Source: Peptoniphilaceae bacterium (GTDB lineage Bacteria; Bacillota; Clostridia; Tissierellales; Peptoniphilaceae). From it: DNA of 57,802 nucleotides. A model generated the notes under the pieces. The model was not told where the DNA came from. It worked only from the letters and a program-made list of their open reading frames with translations, and did no database searches. A program made the position numbers and the translations under genes. This document shows positions 16,227 to 25,542 of the stretch, piece by piece; the stretch's first letter is position 1, and every line of letters starts with the position of its first letter. The stretch is from contig CAJUSY010000002.1 of the NCBI GenBank assembly GCA_910589545.1, positions 1-57,802 on the forward strand, read 5' to 3'.

Positions 16227-18386
16227 TTAATTCCCCTCCTTTATCTTTCTCACTAAACTTTTTTCGTTCTTTTTTACGTTAATAATTTCATATATGAAAC
16301 AAATAATAATACTAATGATTGACATTATTAGACAAATTAATAATTTTCTTAAATTCCATCCATCTCTTGGTTCAAAAAATCCAAAACTTCTAAAATATAT
16401 CGTAAAGAGTATTATCATAAAACAAATAATAACACTTACGATAAACCCAACTATAATCTGAATTATTTTAGATTTATGGATAGATTTAAAATCATATCCC
16501 AGTAATCTAGAAACGTAAATTCTTTGCCCATAATTATAAAAATATGATTCTTCATCTATTTTTATCGTTACAAACAATACTAAAACCGATAATAAAAATC
16601 CTAAAAGATAAATAATAGTTTCCGTCTTATACATTTCTATTTTTTCAATGACTTCATCATAAACGCTTGTAACGTAAAGTATATAAGGAGACGATCCTGC
16701 TTTTTGAATAACTGGTTTTAAATATTCATAGCACTTATTAGGATTTGAAATATAAGGATGAAACTTCCCGTTAACCAATGATGGTAGTTTAATCTCTCCA
16801 GTTGGCACTAATTCTTTGCCATTAACCATAATCAAAGCATAATTCAATATATCTGGACTATTTATTTTTTGCTGACTATCAAATGTAAAAACTTGTTGAT
16901 TTCCCTTAATTTTAATATACTTCTCAATGACATTTTCTTGTTTAGTTGTACAATTAAACACATGTGATTTTCTTATATTTTGCCTATCATTATCAGTTAT
17001 TGAAATGTTTTCAGGTACAAATATAATCCATTCATTAGAATTAGACGTATATTTAGCTAATGGTCTGTCTTTTTCATCAACCAAGTTATTTAGTTCAAGG
17101 TAATTTTTGTTGATATAAGCATACCTTCCCCTAAAAACCTGATTGTTTAAATATTCATCATCATTTTCATGTTGGATATTTGGTGCGAAAAATAGTATTG
17201 CTCCTTTAGAATCTAATTCATCCCATAAATTATTTAACTTTGGGACTACTATTTTTTCAAACTTATCATCATTTTCAACATAAGTCCACGGCCATGCACA
17301 AGCTATATTAGCATAATTCTTTGATTTCTCCCATGCATCAAAATATGAAGTAGAAGTAACATAATCTCTTAATCCAAACACAGTTACTACAAAAAGATAC
17401 AGGACAACAGAAAATGAAATAACTTTAAAAATCACAGGACTTATTTTATATCTTTTTTTGAAGCCTTTTAGCCGCGAAATAGTGCTAACATTCTTAACTC
17501 TAAAGTAAAGCATAAGAAAATAGAATAGTATCAATATAATCCCTATTAATCCAAGTAATATGAATATTTGCTTGACAGATATTAAAAATCCAATCATTGA
17601 GTCTGGATTAGTCAAATAAAACAAAACGCCAAACATTCCTATCAAAGAAATCAATATTGGAATTTCCAACAAATTCATTGCCTTTTTATAGCAAAAACTC
17701 AATTTATCATGACCCAATAGAGAAATTATCGATATTTCCTTAGAAAGTGATGAATTATAAATTACAATGCTAAATAATAAAGCAAAAATAATTACTAAAA
17801 TAAGCATTACGTATAATATGGCTTGTTTTTGAGTAACTTCACTGGCAACTGAAAAAGATTTATCAACACTCGTATCAATGCCCAAATCTTGTCTACTATT
17901 TAATTCATTGATAAATTTCTGAACATTAGAAGGTGTTCCTTTAATATGATAATCTCCATTAAAAGTGAGATTTTCAATCTTAGAATAATCAATAAAATCA
18001 ATTTTTTTACTAGTCAAAAAGCTATTCTTAGTTACATTTTTGAACTTATTAATACCATTATCATCTTCAATGATATCAATATTCTTAAATGATTTCTTAA
18101 ACCACCTAGCATCATCAATGTAAATAAATATATTTATTTTTTGTTTTTCTTTTAAAGAATTTTTGGGTATGTAAACTTCTTTGATGAAACTAATTTTATT
18201 TTTCTTCGCAATTTTCTGAATTTCAATAATATTATTTTCAACATTTTGTGGTTTGGCAGTTATATTTACGGTAGTATTAAATTCTCTTATAAAAAATTCC
18301 ATAAAACGTGAATCTTCACTATAGAAAAATCCTAATCCTACAACAAAAACCAATAAAAATGTTAATAAGCCTATTACTTTTTTCAT
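16227..18386 (-). CDS. Bacteriocin-immunity-type ABC permease (DUF1430-like)
   Basis: 719 residues. Layout: an N-terminal membrane helix (about 1-22), ~170 residues outside, three helices (about 190-310), another helix near 325, a second large outer domain (~340-585) and three or four C-terminal helices. This is the architecture of the bacteriocin-associated integral membrane (putative immunity) family, related to FtsX-type permeases. The start has a good AAAGGGG site. Its ATPase gene directly downstream is destroyed by the ICE, so export or immunity is probably lost unless another ATPase substitutes. Confidence 0.75.
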   Translation of the reverse strand: MKKVIGLLTFLLVFVVGLGFFYSEDSRFMEFFIREFNTTVNITAKPQNVENNIIEIQKIAKKNKISFIKEVYIPKNSLKEKQKINIFIYIDDARWFKKSFKNIDIIEDDNGINKFKNVTKNSFLTSKKIDFIDYSKIENLTFNGDYHIKGTPSNVQKFINELNSRQDLGIDTSVDKSFSVASEVTQKQAILYVMLILVIIFALLFSIVIYNSSLSKEISIISLLGHDKLSFCYKKAMNLLEIPILISLIGMFGVLFYLTNPDSMIGFLISVKQIFILLGLIGIILILFYFLMLYFRVKNVSTISRLKGFKKRYKISPVIFKVISFSVVLYLFVVTVFGLRDYVTSTSYFDAWEKSKNYANIACAWPWTYVENDDKFEKIVVPKLNNLWDELDSKGAILFFAPNIQHENDDEYLNNQVFRGRYAYINKNYLELNNLVDEKDRPLAKYTSNSNEWIIFVPENISITDNDRQNIRKSHVFNCTTKQENVIEKYIKIKGNQQVFTFDSQQKINSPDILNYALIMVNGKELVPTGEIKLPSLVNGKFHPYISNPNKCYEYLKPVIQKAGSSPYILYVTSVYDEVIEKIEMYKTETIIYLLGFLLSVLVLFVTIKIDEESYFYNYGQRIYVSRLLGYDFKSIHKSKIIQIIVGFIVSVIICFMIILFTIYFRSFGFFEPRDGWNLRKLLICLIMSIISIIICFIYEIINVKKNEKSLVRKIKEGN

Positions 18387-18412
18387 AAACTATTTCCCCT
18401 TTATGAATCTAT

Positions 18413-18449
18413 TAAAAAAACTAACCTTATAAAATCATTATAGGTTAGT
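18413..18449 (-). terminator. Terminator after the histidine kinase gene
   Basis: Stem ACTAACC.../...GGTTAGT with AT pairs inside (about 11 bp), followed by seven T on the minus strand. It separates the kinase operon from the permease gene, which therefore needs its own promoter. Confidence 0.75.
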
Positions 18450-18504
18450 CTTGAAAATAAGAGATTAAGTTTTCTTGTATTAATTCTTGCTTTTTTCTTT
18501 CTTT

Positions 18505-19587
18505 TTAATATACCGGAATAATTACATTTGCAATTACCAAATTATCTTTATTGTATACTTCAATTTCCCCATTTAAATGTGCTACAATATCATTTACAAT
18601 TGTAAGTCCAACTCCAGAGCCGTTGTTTTTTAGACGATTTCTAGATATATCTCCGCGATAAAATTTATTTTTCACCAATTTCCAATCTACGTTTAAATTA
18701 TTTTCTACTTCATTTTTAATCGTCAAATTTAATGCTTTATCCTGTATATCAACTTCAACAAATATAGTTGATCCTTTTTTTGAATATTTATTTGCATTCG
18801 ATACCAAATTGTCTAAAATCCTCACGAGTAATTCAGGATCTGTATTAATTTCTTTACCAGAAGTATTTGCAAATCTAATATCCAAAACATTATCGTTTAC
18901 CAATGTTTTTCTTTCTTCTTCCCATTGTTTTAAAAATAGCTCTGCATCAAACTTTTTTATATTAATAGGAATTTCATTCAAATTGAATTTCAAATAAGAA
19001 AAGAAATCTTCGCTCAAACTATTTAATGATTTCACATTTTCGTAGATAACTTTTATAAACTTTCGTTGCTGTTCATCAGTTAAATTATCTTCATCGTAAA
19101 GCAAAGTAGAATATCCCAATAAATTTGATAGAGGTGTTTTAATATCATGTGCCAAATACGTCAGCAAATCTGTTTTTTCCTTATAAGCTAGTTCATAATT
19201 ATTTTCCATCTCTAAAATGAGTTTTCTAATATTAATGAAATCCAATCTTTCGTTAGATAAAGATTCATGGAATTCTCCAATAGTAGGGACTTCGCCTTTA
19301 ATGTATTTAATTCCAGATACAAAATACTCGCGATATTTTTCGAATTCTTTATTCTGAATATAAAAGCATCCGATGATTATGAATATTGCGCACAGCATAA
19401 CGAAAAAATAATTACCATATTTAAGATAAATCTTATATATTGTGCCTAACTCAGCTTCTGTATCAATATTATAAATTACCAAACTATCTATTAATATATG
19501 AAAAGCAAATGTAAGGAAAATTACAACAGCTATCAACAAACATTGGTACATAATAATTCTCTTAATATATGAATTTTCTTTACGCAT
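18505..19587 (-). CDS. Membrane sensor histidine kinase
   Basis: 360 residues. Two membrane helices (about 11-36 and 58-78) enclose a very short outer loop of ~20 residues. A HisKA domain has the phosphoacceptor His147 in YLAHDIKTPLS. A HATPase domain has N box DNLVSNANKYS and G box NGSGVGLTIV. The tiny sensor loop is typical of kinases that read stress through a partner transporter. It overlaps the response regulator gene by 8 nt. The neighbouring immunity-type permease suggests sensing of a cell-envelope peptide, which is inference. Confidence 0.9.
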   Translation of the reverse strand: MRKENSYIKRIIMYQCLLIAVVIFLTFAFHILIDSLVIYNIDTEAELGTIYKIYLKYGNYFFVMLCAIFIIIGCFYIQNKEFEKYREYFVSGIKYIKGEVPTIGEFHESLSNERLDFINIRKLILEMENNYELAYKEKTDLLTYLAHDIKTPLSNLLGYSTLLYDEDNLTDEQQRKFIKVIYENVKSLNSLSEDFFSYLKFNLNEIPINIKKFDAELFLKQWEEERKTLVNDNVLDIRFANTSGKEINTDPELLVRILDNLVSNANKYSKKGSTIFVEVDIQDKALNLTIKNEVENNLNVDWKLVKNKFYRGDISRNRLKNNGSGVGLTIVNDIVAHLNGEIEVYNKDNLVIANVIIPVY

Positions 19588-20281
19588 TAATCTTATACCC
19601 CACTCCCCAAATTGTCTTTATTATGGAACTTATTCCGCATTGTTCGAATTTAGCTCGTATTCTTCTTATGTGAACCATAACGGGATTTACCTCTGTTGAC
19701 AGCACTTCATCTTTCCAAATTTTGTAATGTATTTCATCCATATTGTGAACATCGTCTGGTTTTTCCATCAACAGCCATAAAATTTCAAATTCTTTCGGCG
19801 TTAAAACTATTTCTATTTCATTATAAAAGCTTTTATGAGTTTTTCTGTTTAATCGCAAATTTCCTACAACACGTTCGTCAATTTCGTATTCTTCATTGTT
19901 TAAAGATTTGAGAGAAGAAAATTCATAACTTCTTCTAAGATTTGACTTAATCCTGGCGACTAATTCTGTTGGCTCAAAAGGTTTTATGATATAGTCATCT
20001 GCACCCATATTTAATCCTTGTACTTTATGAATAGAATCTTCCAAAGCCGTAAGCATAATTATTGGAATTGTAGATTTTTCGCGTATTTTTTTGCATATCT
20101 CAAATCCATTTATATCCGGAAGCAATAAGTCCAATAATATTAAATCATAATGATTTCGATTAAAACTTTCAACTACTTTTTTTCCTGTATGAAAAGTTTC
20201 TATCTCCCATCCTTCTGGAATTAAATACATCTTAATTAATTCTGATAAATCAATATCATCTTCGACTACCATAATTTTCAT
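19580..20281 (-). CDS. OmpR/PhoB-family response regulator
   Basis: 233 residues: receiver domain with acidic pocket EDD (7-9), phospho-acceptor Asp51 in LLDLLLPD and conserved Lys in YIIKPFEP, followed by a winged-helix DNA-binding domain (VLTPKEFEILWLLMEKPDDV). It pairs with the overlapping kinase gene. Its likely targets are the immunity transporter genes just downstream, but no binding site was identified. Confidence 0.92.
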   Translation of the reverse strand: MKIMVVEDDIDLSELIKMYLIPEGWEIETFHTGKKVVESFNRNHYDLILLDLLLPDINGFEICKKIREKSTIPIIMLTALEDSIHKVQGLNMGADDYIIKPFEPTELVARIKSNLRRSYEFSSLKSLNNEEYEIDERVVGNLRLNRKTHKSFYNEIEIVLTPKEFEILWLLMEKPDDVHNMDEIHYKIWKDEVLSTEVNPVMVHIRRIRAKFEQCGISSIIKTIWGVGYKINA

Positions 20282-20310
20282 ATTTTCCCTCGTCCTTAAA
20301 TCTTAAATTA

Positions 20311-20686
20311 TTATATTTCATTGTGTTCAACTAATTTTTTATCTTCAATAAACAAAATCCTATCCGATATTCTCTTTGCTTGGTCTGTGTTGTGTGTTGA
20401 AATTATGATGGTGTATTTGTGTGAGAGATTTTTAAGCAAGTTTTCTATCGCCAATGTGTTTTGCAAATCCAAAGATGAGCAAGGTTCATCAAATATCAGT
20501 ATTTGGGGATTTGTTGTGAGCATTCTGGCTATACAGAGTCTTTGTTTTTGTCCTCCAGATAGTTTGTTGGCATTCATTTTCAAGTATCTTTTCGTTTGAA
20601 TTAGTTTTGTCAGAATTATTGGCGCATCCTGTAAATCCGATCGCCATAACCATCATTAAAACTAGTAACTTGTAAGGTTTTTTCAT
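20311..20686 (-). pseudogene. pstS-pstB fusion scar of a phosphate ABC transporter operon
   Basis: From ATG 20686 (AGGAGG upstream) there is a lipoprotein signal peptide with lipobox GFTGCANN, as in PstS, for about 33 residues. Near 20590 the sequence switches, in another frame, to the C-terminal third of a PstB-like ATPase: signature LSGGQKQRLCIARML, Walker B ILIFDEPCSSLD, H-loop IISTHNTDQAKRISDR. An internal deletion has removed the rest of pstS, the permease genes and the first part of pstB. Neither part can be functional. It lies 29 nt upstream of the response regulator gene, so its old promoter may now drive the two-component operon. Confidence 0.8.
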
Positions 20687-20797
20687 ATTAACCTCCTAAA
20701 TTTTATAGTTATATTATATCACATATATTTTATTTTTATTTATATAAAATATCTATAAATCCGCCCTCATTTATTGAAATCTTCTATAATTAAGAAT

Positions 20798-20826
20798 TTG
20801 TACGATGTATTTGATAAGATTATATT
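20798..20826 (+). promoter_or_regulatory. Probable sigma-A promoter of the AhpD-like gene
   Basis: TTGTAC (20798-20803), 17-nt spacer, TATATT (20821-20826), 41 nt upstream of the ATG at 20868. Two mismatches to consensus in total are minor. Confidence 0.6.
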
Positions 20827-20867
20827 ACAAGGGCAATGCAAATTGTCTAAAAAATAGGAGGTAATTT

Positions 20868-21194
20868 ATGGATAGTAAAGAAGTATTGGCTGCACAATCG
20901 AAATTATTTAAGGAGAATTTGCCAGGAGTAACTGAAAATTTCTCTGATTTATGTGGTACTGTTTTTAAGGACGGAAAATTATCTTTGAAAGAAAAAGAAT
21001 TGATAGCTCTTGCAATTGCAATTACTGTAAAATGTGAAGGATGTATTGTTCATCACACTACAGGATGTGTGGAAGCAGGATGTTCAATGGAAGAAATATC
21101 AGAAATGATTGGTGTATGCGTTGCCATGGGTGGTGGCCCATCTAAAACTTTTGCTGGCAAGGCATTACAATTAGCTGAAGAATTATTGAAATAA
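20868..21194 (+). CDS. Carboxymuconolactone decarboxylase / AhpD-like protein
   Basis: 108 residues, a single AhpD-like helical domain. The redox motif is C56-E-G-C59 followed by His62-His63, the arrangement of AhpD-type alkylhydroperoxidase-linked proteins (E...CxxC..H). A glycine-rich C-terminal segment (VAMGGGPSKTFAGKAL) is also typical. A role in peroxide or thiol redox chemistry is likely, but the partner is unknown. It is monocistronic, with a promoter at 20798 and a terminator at 21205. Confidence 0.88.
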   Translation: MDSKEVLAAQSKLFKENLPGVTENFSDLCGTVFKDGKLSLKEKELIALAIAITVKCEGCIVHHTTGCVEAGCSMEEISEMIGVCVAMGGGPSKTFAGKALQLAEELLK

Positions 21195-21204
21195 GTTTAC
21201 AAAG

Positions 21205-21240
21205 CTGGCTACTAAATTGTTTTAGTAGCTGGTTTTTTTT
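21205..21240 (+). terminator. Terminator of the AhpD-like gene
   Basis: Stem CTACTAAA/TTTAGTAG with flanking G-U/G-C pairs and a U8 tail. Confidence 0.85.
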
Positions 21241-21289
21241 ATGGATTTTTTCTTTTGTTTAGAATATGATTATATTAAAAGGAGGTTTT

Positions 21290-21847
21290 ATGAACGCGGA
21301 TTATACGAAAAAAATGATTATGGAAAATCTGATTAGTCTTCTGAATAGAATTCCTTTGAATAAAATCACTGTAGGAAAATTAGCTGAAGAATGTGGCATC
21401 AACAGAAATACGATTTATTACCATTTTAAGGATTTGGATGATATTATCGATGCGATTTTTGAAATCAGATTGAAGAAGGTATTGGATGAATCGGAAGATA
21501 TGTCGTGGGATGATAATTTTATTGAGGAGATGCAGTTTGCTTTGGATAATAAGACTGCGATTTATCACATTTACAATTCTATTTCCAGAAAAACTCTGTC
21601 CGATTATTTGTACAATAAGTCGGGGCAAATTATGAGAATCTACATTGAAAATGTGGACAAGGAAATTCATGCGAAAAAGGAAGACAAAGAGATTATTATT
21701 AAGTTTTTCCAAAGTGCTATTACGGATTTGGTTATCAGGTGGCTAACTTCGGGAATGGATGAGGATATTGAACAAAAGATTAAAAGGCTTGGATTTTTAT
21801 TAAAAGATACTGTTAAATCTTCATTAATTAGGAGTAAAAACAATTAA
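21290..21847 (+). CDS. TetR/AcrR-family transcriptional regulator
   Basis: 185 residues from ATG 21290, preferred because AAAGGAGG stands 4 nt upstream; an upstream ATG at 21266 has no site. The N-terminal TetR helix-turn-helix (ITVGKLAEECGINRNTIYYHF) is followed by a C-terminal helical domain like that of DhaS-type regulators (TetR_C_8). It precedes the radical SAM gene by 150 bp of palindrome-rich DNA, so that gene is the probable target. Confidence 0.88.
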   Translation: MNADYTKKMIMENLISLLNRIPLNKITVGKLAEECGINRNTIYYHFKDLDDIIDAIFEIRLKKVLDESEDMSWDDNFIEEMQFALDNKTAIYHIYNSISRKTLSDYLYNKSGQIMRIYIENVDKEIHAKKEDKEIIIKFFQSAITDLVIRWLTSGMDEDIEQKIKRLGFLLKDTVKSSLIRSKNN

Positions 21848-21882
21848 TTATTAGAATTTTTGTCTGTTTTGTTAGAATTTTA

Positions 21883-21926
21883 GGCAAATTATTGGTTTTG
21901 CCCAAAGACTTTGGCAAATATTTGGG
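21883..21926. promoter_or_regulatory. Cluster of palindromes, candidate TetR operator
   Basis: GGCAAA(N8)TTTGCC at 21883-21902, the 13-nt palindrome CCAAAGACTTTGG at 21902-21914, and CCCAAA...TTTGGG at 21901-21926 overlap each other between the TetR-type gene and the radical SAM gene. TetR proteins bind such inverted repeats; assignment is inference. Confidence 0.45.
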
Positions 21927-21999
21927 ATACAATACAAGTAGGATATATATCTATTGAGACGGTTTTTAAAAAAATTTTAATATATAAAAAGGTGGTTAT

Positions 22000-23397
22000 A
22001 TGAAAATTATTGAAGCTGGAAAAAGATATGGATTTGATAAGGTATTCGATTATGTAGCAAAGGATCCTCAAAAAAGAGGGGTTCAATTAGTCGAATGGGC
22101 AGAAAACCTTTCACATGGAGATTTTTCTCCTCAAATTAAGACTATTAAGGAAGTTTTTGAAGACGAAAATCATCCTTATCATAGTTTTGTGATGAAAATA
22201 TTCCAAGAAGTTGACAAAAAACAAATGAAAAAAGTGGCGTATAACTTTTTTATGAATGCGTCTGTTTTGGGATGGCAAACTCAACAAAAATACAGAGAAG
22301 AATACAATTGTAACGTGCCATGGGCTATTTTATTGGATCCTACTTCTGCATGTAACTTGAAATGTACTGGATGTTGGGCTGCTGAATATGGCTACAAGCA
22401 AAATTTATCTTATGATGAGATAGATTCTATCATCACTCAAGGTAAAGAATTGGGAACTTATATGTACATATACACAGGAGGCGAACCTCTTGTGCGTAAG
22501 GATGATTTGATTAAATTATGCGAAAAACACAACGACTGTGTATTCTTATCATTTACTAATGCGACTTTAATTGACGAAGATTTCGTAGATGAAATGCAAA
22601 GAGTCGGCAATTTTATTCCTGCGATTTCACTTGAAGGTTTCGAAGAAGCAACTGACGGTAGACGTGGAGATGGTGTTTATAAAAAAGTAATAAAGGCTAT
22701 GAAGATGCTACAAGAACGTCATTTGATTTACGGTATTTCTTGCTGCTATACTTCACAAAACTTTGATTCAATTACAAGCGAAGAATACTACGATTACCTA
22801 ATAGAGTTAGGTGCGTATTTCGTGTGGTACTTCCACTATATGCCAGTTGGAAATGCTGCTGTAACTGATTTATTACCTACTCCTGAACAAAGAAAACAAA
22901 CTATCGAACGACTAAGAAAATATAGAGCAGAAAAACCATTATTCGCATTGGATTTCCAAAACGATGCTGAATATGTTGGAGGTTGTATTGCAGGTGGAAG
23001 AAGATATCTTCACATTAATGCATCCGGTGATGTGGAACCTTGCGTTTTCATTCACTACAGTGATTCAAATATCAGAGAAAAATCTTTGTTGGATTGTTTG
23101 CGAGCTCCCCTATTTACAAAATATCATGACGGTCAACCATTCAACGATAATATGTTGATGCCTTGTCCAATGCTTGAAAATCCAAACGAACTTAGAGAAA
23201 TGGTTCATAGCACTGATGCAAAGTCTACTGATTTGGAATCTAAGCAAACTGTCGATTCACTTTGTGCTAACTGCGATGAATATGCTAAAAATTGGGAATC
23301 TGAAGCAGAAGAAATCTGGGACAAAAGTCCAAAAAAGGAAAGATTCAAAGGTTCTTATCACACAATGAACCGTCAAGAAACTATGAAATCAAAATAA
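22000..23397 (+). CDS. Radical SAM protein (SPASM-like, function unknown)
   Basis: 465 residues. The 4Fe-4S radical SAM motif C118-x3-C122-x2-C125 (ACNLKCTGC) follows a ~110-residue N-terminal helical extension. MYIYTGGEPL is the usual SAM-contact GGE motif. C-terminal cysteines (VGGCIAGG, EPCVFIHY, PCPML, LCANC) probably bind auxiliary clusters. The domain layout resembles uncharacterised radical SAM proteins that act on envelope lipids or heme-like substrates, but I cannot name the reaction. Single gene, preceded by candidate TetR operators and followed by a terminator at 23405. Confidence 0.85.
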   Translation: MKIIEAGKRYGFDKVFDYVAKDPQKRGVQLVEWAENLSHGDFSPQIKTIKEVFEDENHPYHSFVMKIFQEVDKKQMKKVAYNFFMNASVLGWQTQQKYREEYNCNVPWAILLDPTSACNLKCTGCWAAEYGYKQNLSYDEIDSIITQGKELGTYMYIYTGGEPLVRKDDLIKLCEKHNDCVFLSFTNATLIDEDFVDEMQRVGNFIPAISLEGFEEATDGRRGDGVYKKVIKAMKMLQERHLIYGISCCYTSQNFDSITSEEYYDYLIELGAYFVWYFHYMPVGNAAVTDLLPTPEQRKQTIERLRKYRAEKPLFALDFQNDAEYVGGCIAGGRRYLHINASGDVEPCVFIHYSDSNIREKSLLDCLRAPLFTKYHDGQPFNDNMLMPCPMLENPNELREMVHSTDAKSTDLESKQTVDSLCANCDEYAKNWESEAEEIWDKSPKKERFKGSYHTMNRQETMKSK

Positions 23398-23404
23398 TTC
23401 AATG

Positions 23405-23428
23405 AGCAGCTTTAAATAGCTGCTTTTT
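23405..23428 (+). terminator. Terminator of the radical SAM gene
   Basis: Perfect stem AGCAGCT/AGCTGCT, 6-nt loop, then TTTT. Confidence 0.8.
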
Positions 23429-23490
23429 GTATGCCAAATTTTTTTGAATAAAAAATATTTAACTGGGTATAATTTTGTAAGAGGTGTATT

Positions 23491-24435
23491 ATGAAATTTA
23501 TTGAAAAAAGTACGATTTATTTGGCTGGTGGATGTTTTTGGGGAGTGGAAGCTTATTTCAAAAAATTAAACGGTGTAATAGACACTGAAACAGGCTACGC
23601 TAATGGCGAAGGAACAGACACTGATTATAAAAGAGTAAAACAAACTCATCACGCAGAAACTGTGAGAATTGTTTATGATAAAAACAGGTTGGATTTGGCA
23701 GAAATTTTACTTCATTATTTCAGAATTATTAATCCTATTTCTGTGAATAAGCAAGGAAACGATGTTGGCGAACAATACAGAACTGGAATTTTCTACGAAG
23801 ATGAAAAAGATTTGGACACTATTACTTCTGTAATGAATTACATTCAATCAAAATACGATGAAAAGCTAACTGTTTTGGTCGAAAAATTACAAAACTTTGT
23901 GTTAGCAGAGGATTATCACCAAGATTATTTGGATAAAAACCCAGGTGGATATTGTCACATTAATTTGAATGCTTTTGACGAGGATTTGGATACAACTGAA
24001 TACAAGAAGATGACTGATGAACAAATGAAGGAAAAATTGTCCGATGTAAGTTACAGGGTAACTCAAAACGAGGCGACTGAACGCCCTCACACATCAAGCT
24101 TCAATGATTTTGATGAAAGAGGAATCTACGTCGACATAGTAAGTGGTGAACCGTTATTTTCTTCAAAGGATAAATACGATGCGGGCTGTGGTTGGCCATC
24201 ATTTACGAAAACTATTACTTCAAGTTCTGTGAATTATTCTGACGATCACAAATTATCCAGAGTTAGAACTGAAGTTAGAAGTAAACACGCTGACAGTCAT
24301 CTGGGTCATGTGTTCGACGATGGTCCTAGTGAAAAAGGCGGTCTTAGATATTGCATCAACGGTGCAAGTTTGAGATTTATCCCATTAGAAAAAATGGAAG
24401 AAGAAGGATATTCAAAATATATTCCGTTCGTATAA
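23491..24435 (+). CDS. msrAB: Bifunctional peptide methionine sulfoxide reductase MsrA/MsrB
   Basis: 314 residues, a natural fusion. MsrA (about 1-160) has the catalytic Cys15 in GGCFWG and the EDYHQDYL segment. MsrB (about 170-314) has GCGWPSF, SHLGHVFDDGP and the catalytic Cys288 in RYCINGASLRF. It reduces the S and R epimers of methionine sulfoxide in oxidised proteins. No signal peptide, so it is cytoplasmic. MsrB here lacks obvious CxxC zinc pairs in the usual positions. Single gene with terminator at 24448. Confidence 0.96.
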   Translation: MKFIEKSTIYLAGGCFWGVEAYFKKLNGVIDTETGYANGEGTDTDYKRVKQTHHAETVRIVYDKNRLDLAEILLHYFRIINPISVNKQGNDVGEQYRTGIFYEDEKDLDTITSVMNYIQSKYDEKLTVLVEKLQNFVLAEDYHQDYLDKNPGGYCHINLNAFDEDLDTTEYKKMTDEQMKEKLSDVSYRVTQNEATERPHTSSFNDFDERGIYVDIVSGEPLFSSKDKYDAGCGWPSFTKTITSSSVNYSDDHKLSRVRTEVRSKHADSHLGHVFDDGPSEKGGLRYCINGASLRFIPLEKMEEEGYSKYIPFV

Positions 24436-24447
24436 ATTGAAAGTTTT

Positions 24448-24475
24448 AAAGGAGGATTCCATTCCTCCTTTTTTT
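24448..24475 (+). terminator. Terminator of msrAB
   Basis: Stem AAAGGAGGA/TCCTCCTTT (9 bp), 6-nt loop, U-rich tail. Confidence 0.85.
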
Positions 24476-24568
24476 GTGCATAAATTACTATATTGTGTTG
24501 GTTTAGGTGTTTACAAATCATACGAAAACTGGGATAATATATCTGAAATTAAATAAGAGGAGGAAAAA

Positions 24569-25480
24569 ATGGATAAAAAGAAATCAGATTTACTTGCTAA
24601 ATTAGCGTTATTAATAGTAGCTATCCTTTGGGGAAGTTCTTTGACTGTGGTTAAGCAATCTTCGAAAACATTCAATCCCAACTTTATTTTGGCGATAAGA
24701 TTTACGTTGGCAGCTATTTTATTATCAATCATTTTCTGGAAGAGACTTCGCCAAGCAAAATATGACGACATAAAAAACGGACTTTTGATAGGAATATTTT
24801 TGTTCATGGCGTATTCATCACAAACTTTGGGGGTAAAATTCGCAGATCCTGGTAGAAGCGGATTCTTGTCTGCATCTTATTGCGTAATCGTGCCGTTTTT
24901 GGGTTGGATTGTATTCAAGCAAAGACCAGACCGATATAATTTGTCGGCAGCCGCTTTGTGTATAACTGGAATATTTTTCATATCGCTTTCAGGATCAAGT
25001 TCTCATGTGGATAATCCTTTGGCATGGCTTGGAGATTTACTGGCTTTACTTAGCGGATTGTTGTTCGCATCGCACATCATCGCAGTAAGTGCCCTTGCAA
25101 GAGACCGTGACCCTATCGTCATGACGATATTGCAATTTATAATGGCGGCTGTGCTATCTTGGATAACTACAATTGTAGTAGAAGACAATTCAAATCTTGT
25201 CGTAACTTCAAGATCTGTAATGGAATTATTGTACTTAGCTGTGATGTGTACTGCCGTTGCACTTTTACTTCAAAACATCGGCCAAAAATATACAAACCCA
25301 TCCACTGCTGCAATTATTCTAGGATTCGAATCGATATTTGGGATTTTAATTCCTGTACTTATCGGAATCGAATCATTGACAGTTTTCTCAGTAATCGGAT
25401 TTGTATTCATATTCGCAGCAATTCTTGTCAGCGAGACAAAACTTTCGTTCTTGAAGAAAAATACAATAACCGTAGAATAA
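24569..25480 (+). CDS. EamA/DMT-family transporter
   Basis: 303 residues with ten predicted membrane helices arranged as two EamA repeats. The first contains LLIVAILWGSSLTVVKQ, typical of DMT proteins; the second ends with GFVFIFAAILVSE. The AGGAGG ribosome site is well placed. The substrate is unknown (amino-acid or metabolite export is common in this family). Monocistronic. Confidence 0.88.
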   Translation: MDKKKSDLLAKLALLIVAILWGSSLTVVKQSSKTFNPNFILAIRFTLAAILLSIIFWKRLRQAKYDDIKNGLLIGIFLFMAYSSQTLGVKFADPGRSGFLSASYCVIVPFLGWIVFKQRPDRYNLSAAALCITGIFFISLSGSSSHVDNPLAWLGDLLALLSGLLFASHIIAVSALARDRDPIVMTILQFIMAAVLSWITTIVVEDNSNLVVTSRSVMELLYLAVMCTAVALLLQNIGQKYTNPSTAAIILGFESIFGILIPVLIGIESLTVFSVIGFVFIFAAILVSETKLSFLKKNTITVE

Positions 25481-25504
25481 ATAGTACTTGTTTAGTACCA
25501 ATTA

Positions 25505-25540
25505 AAAAATAGATAGCTATTTTCAGCTATCTATTTTTTA
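25505..25540. terminator. Bidirectional terminator between EamA gene and tRNA-Ser
   Basis: Stem AAAAAATAGATAGCT/AGCTATCTATTTTTT (15 bp) with a 6-nt loop. Runs of A and T on both sides let it end transcription in either direction. Confidence 0.85.
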
Positions 25541-25542
25541 TT

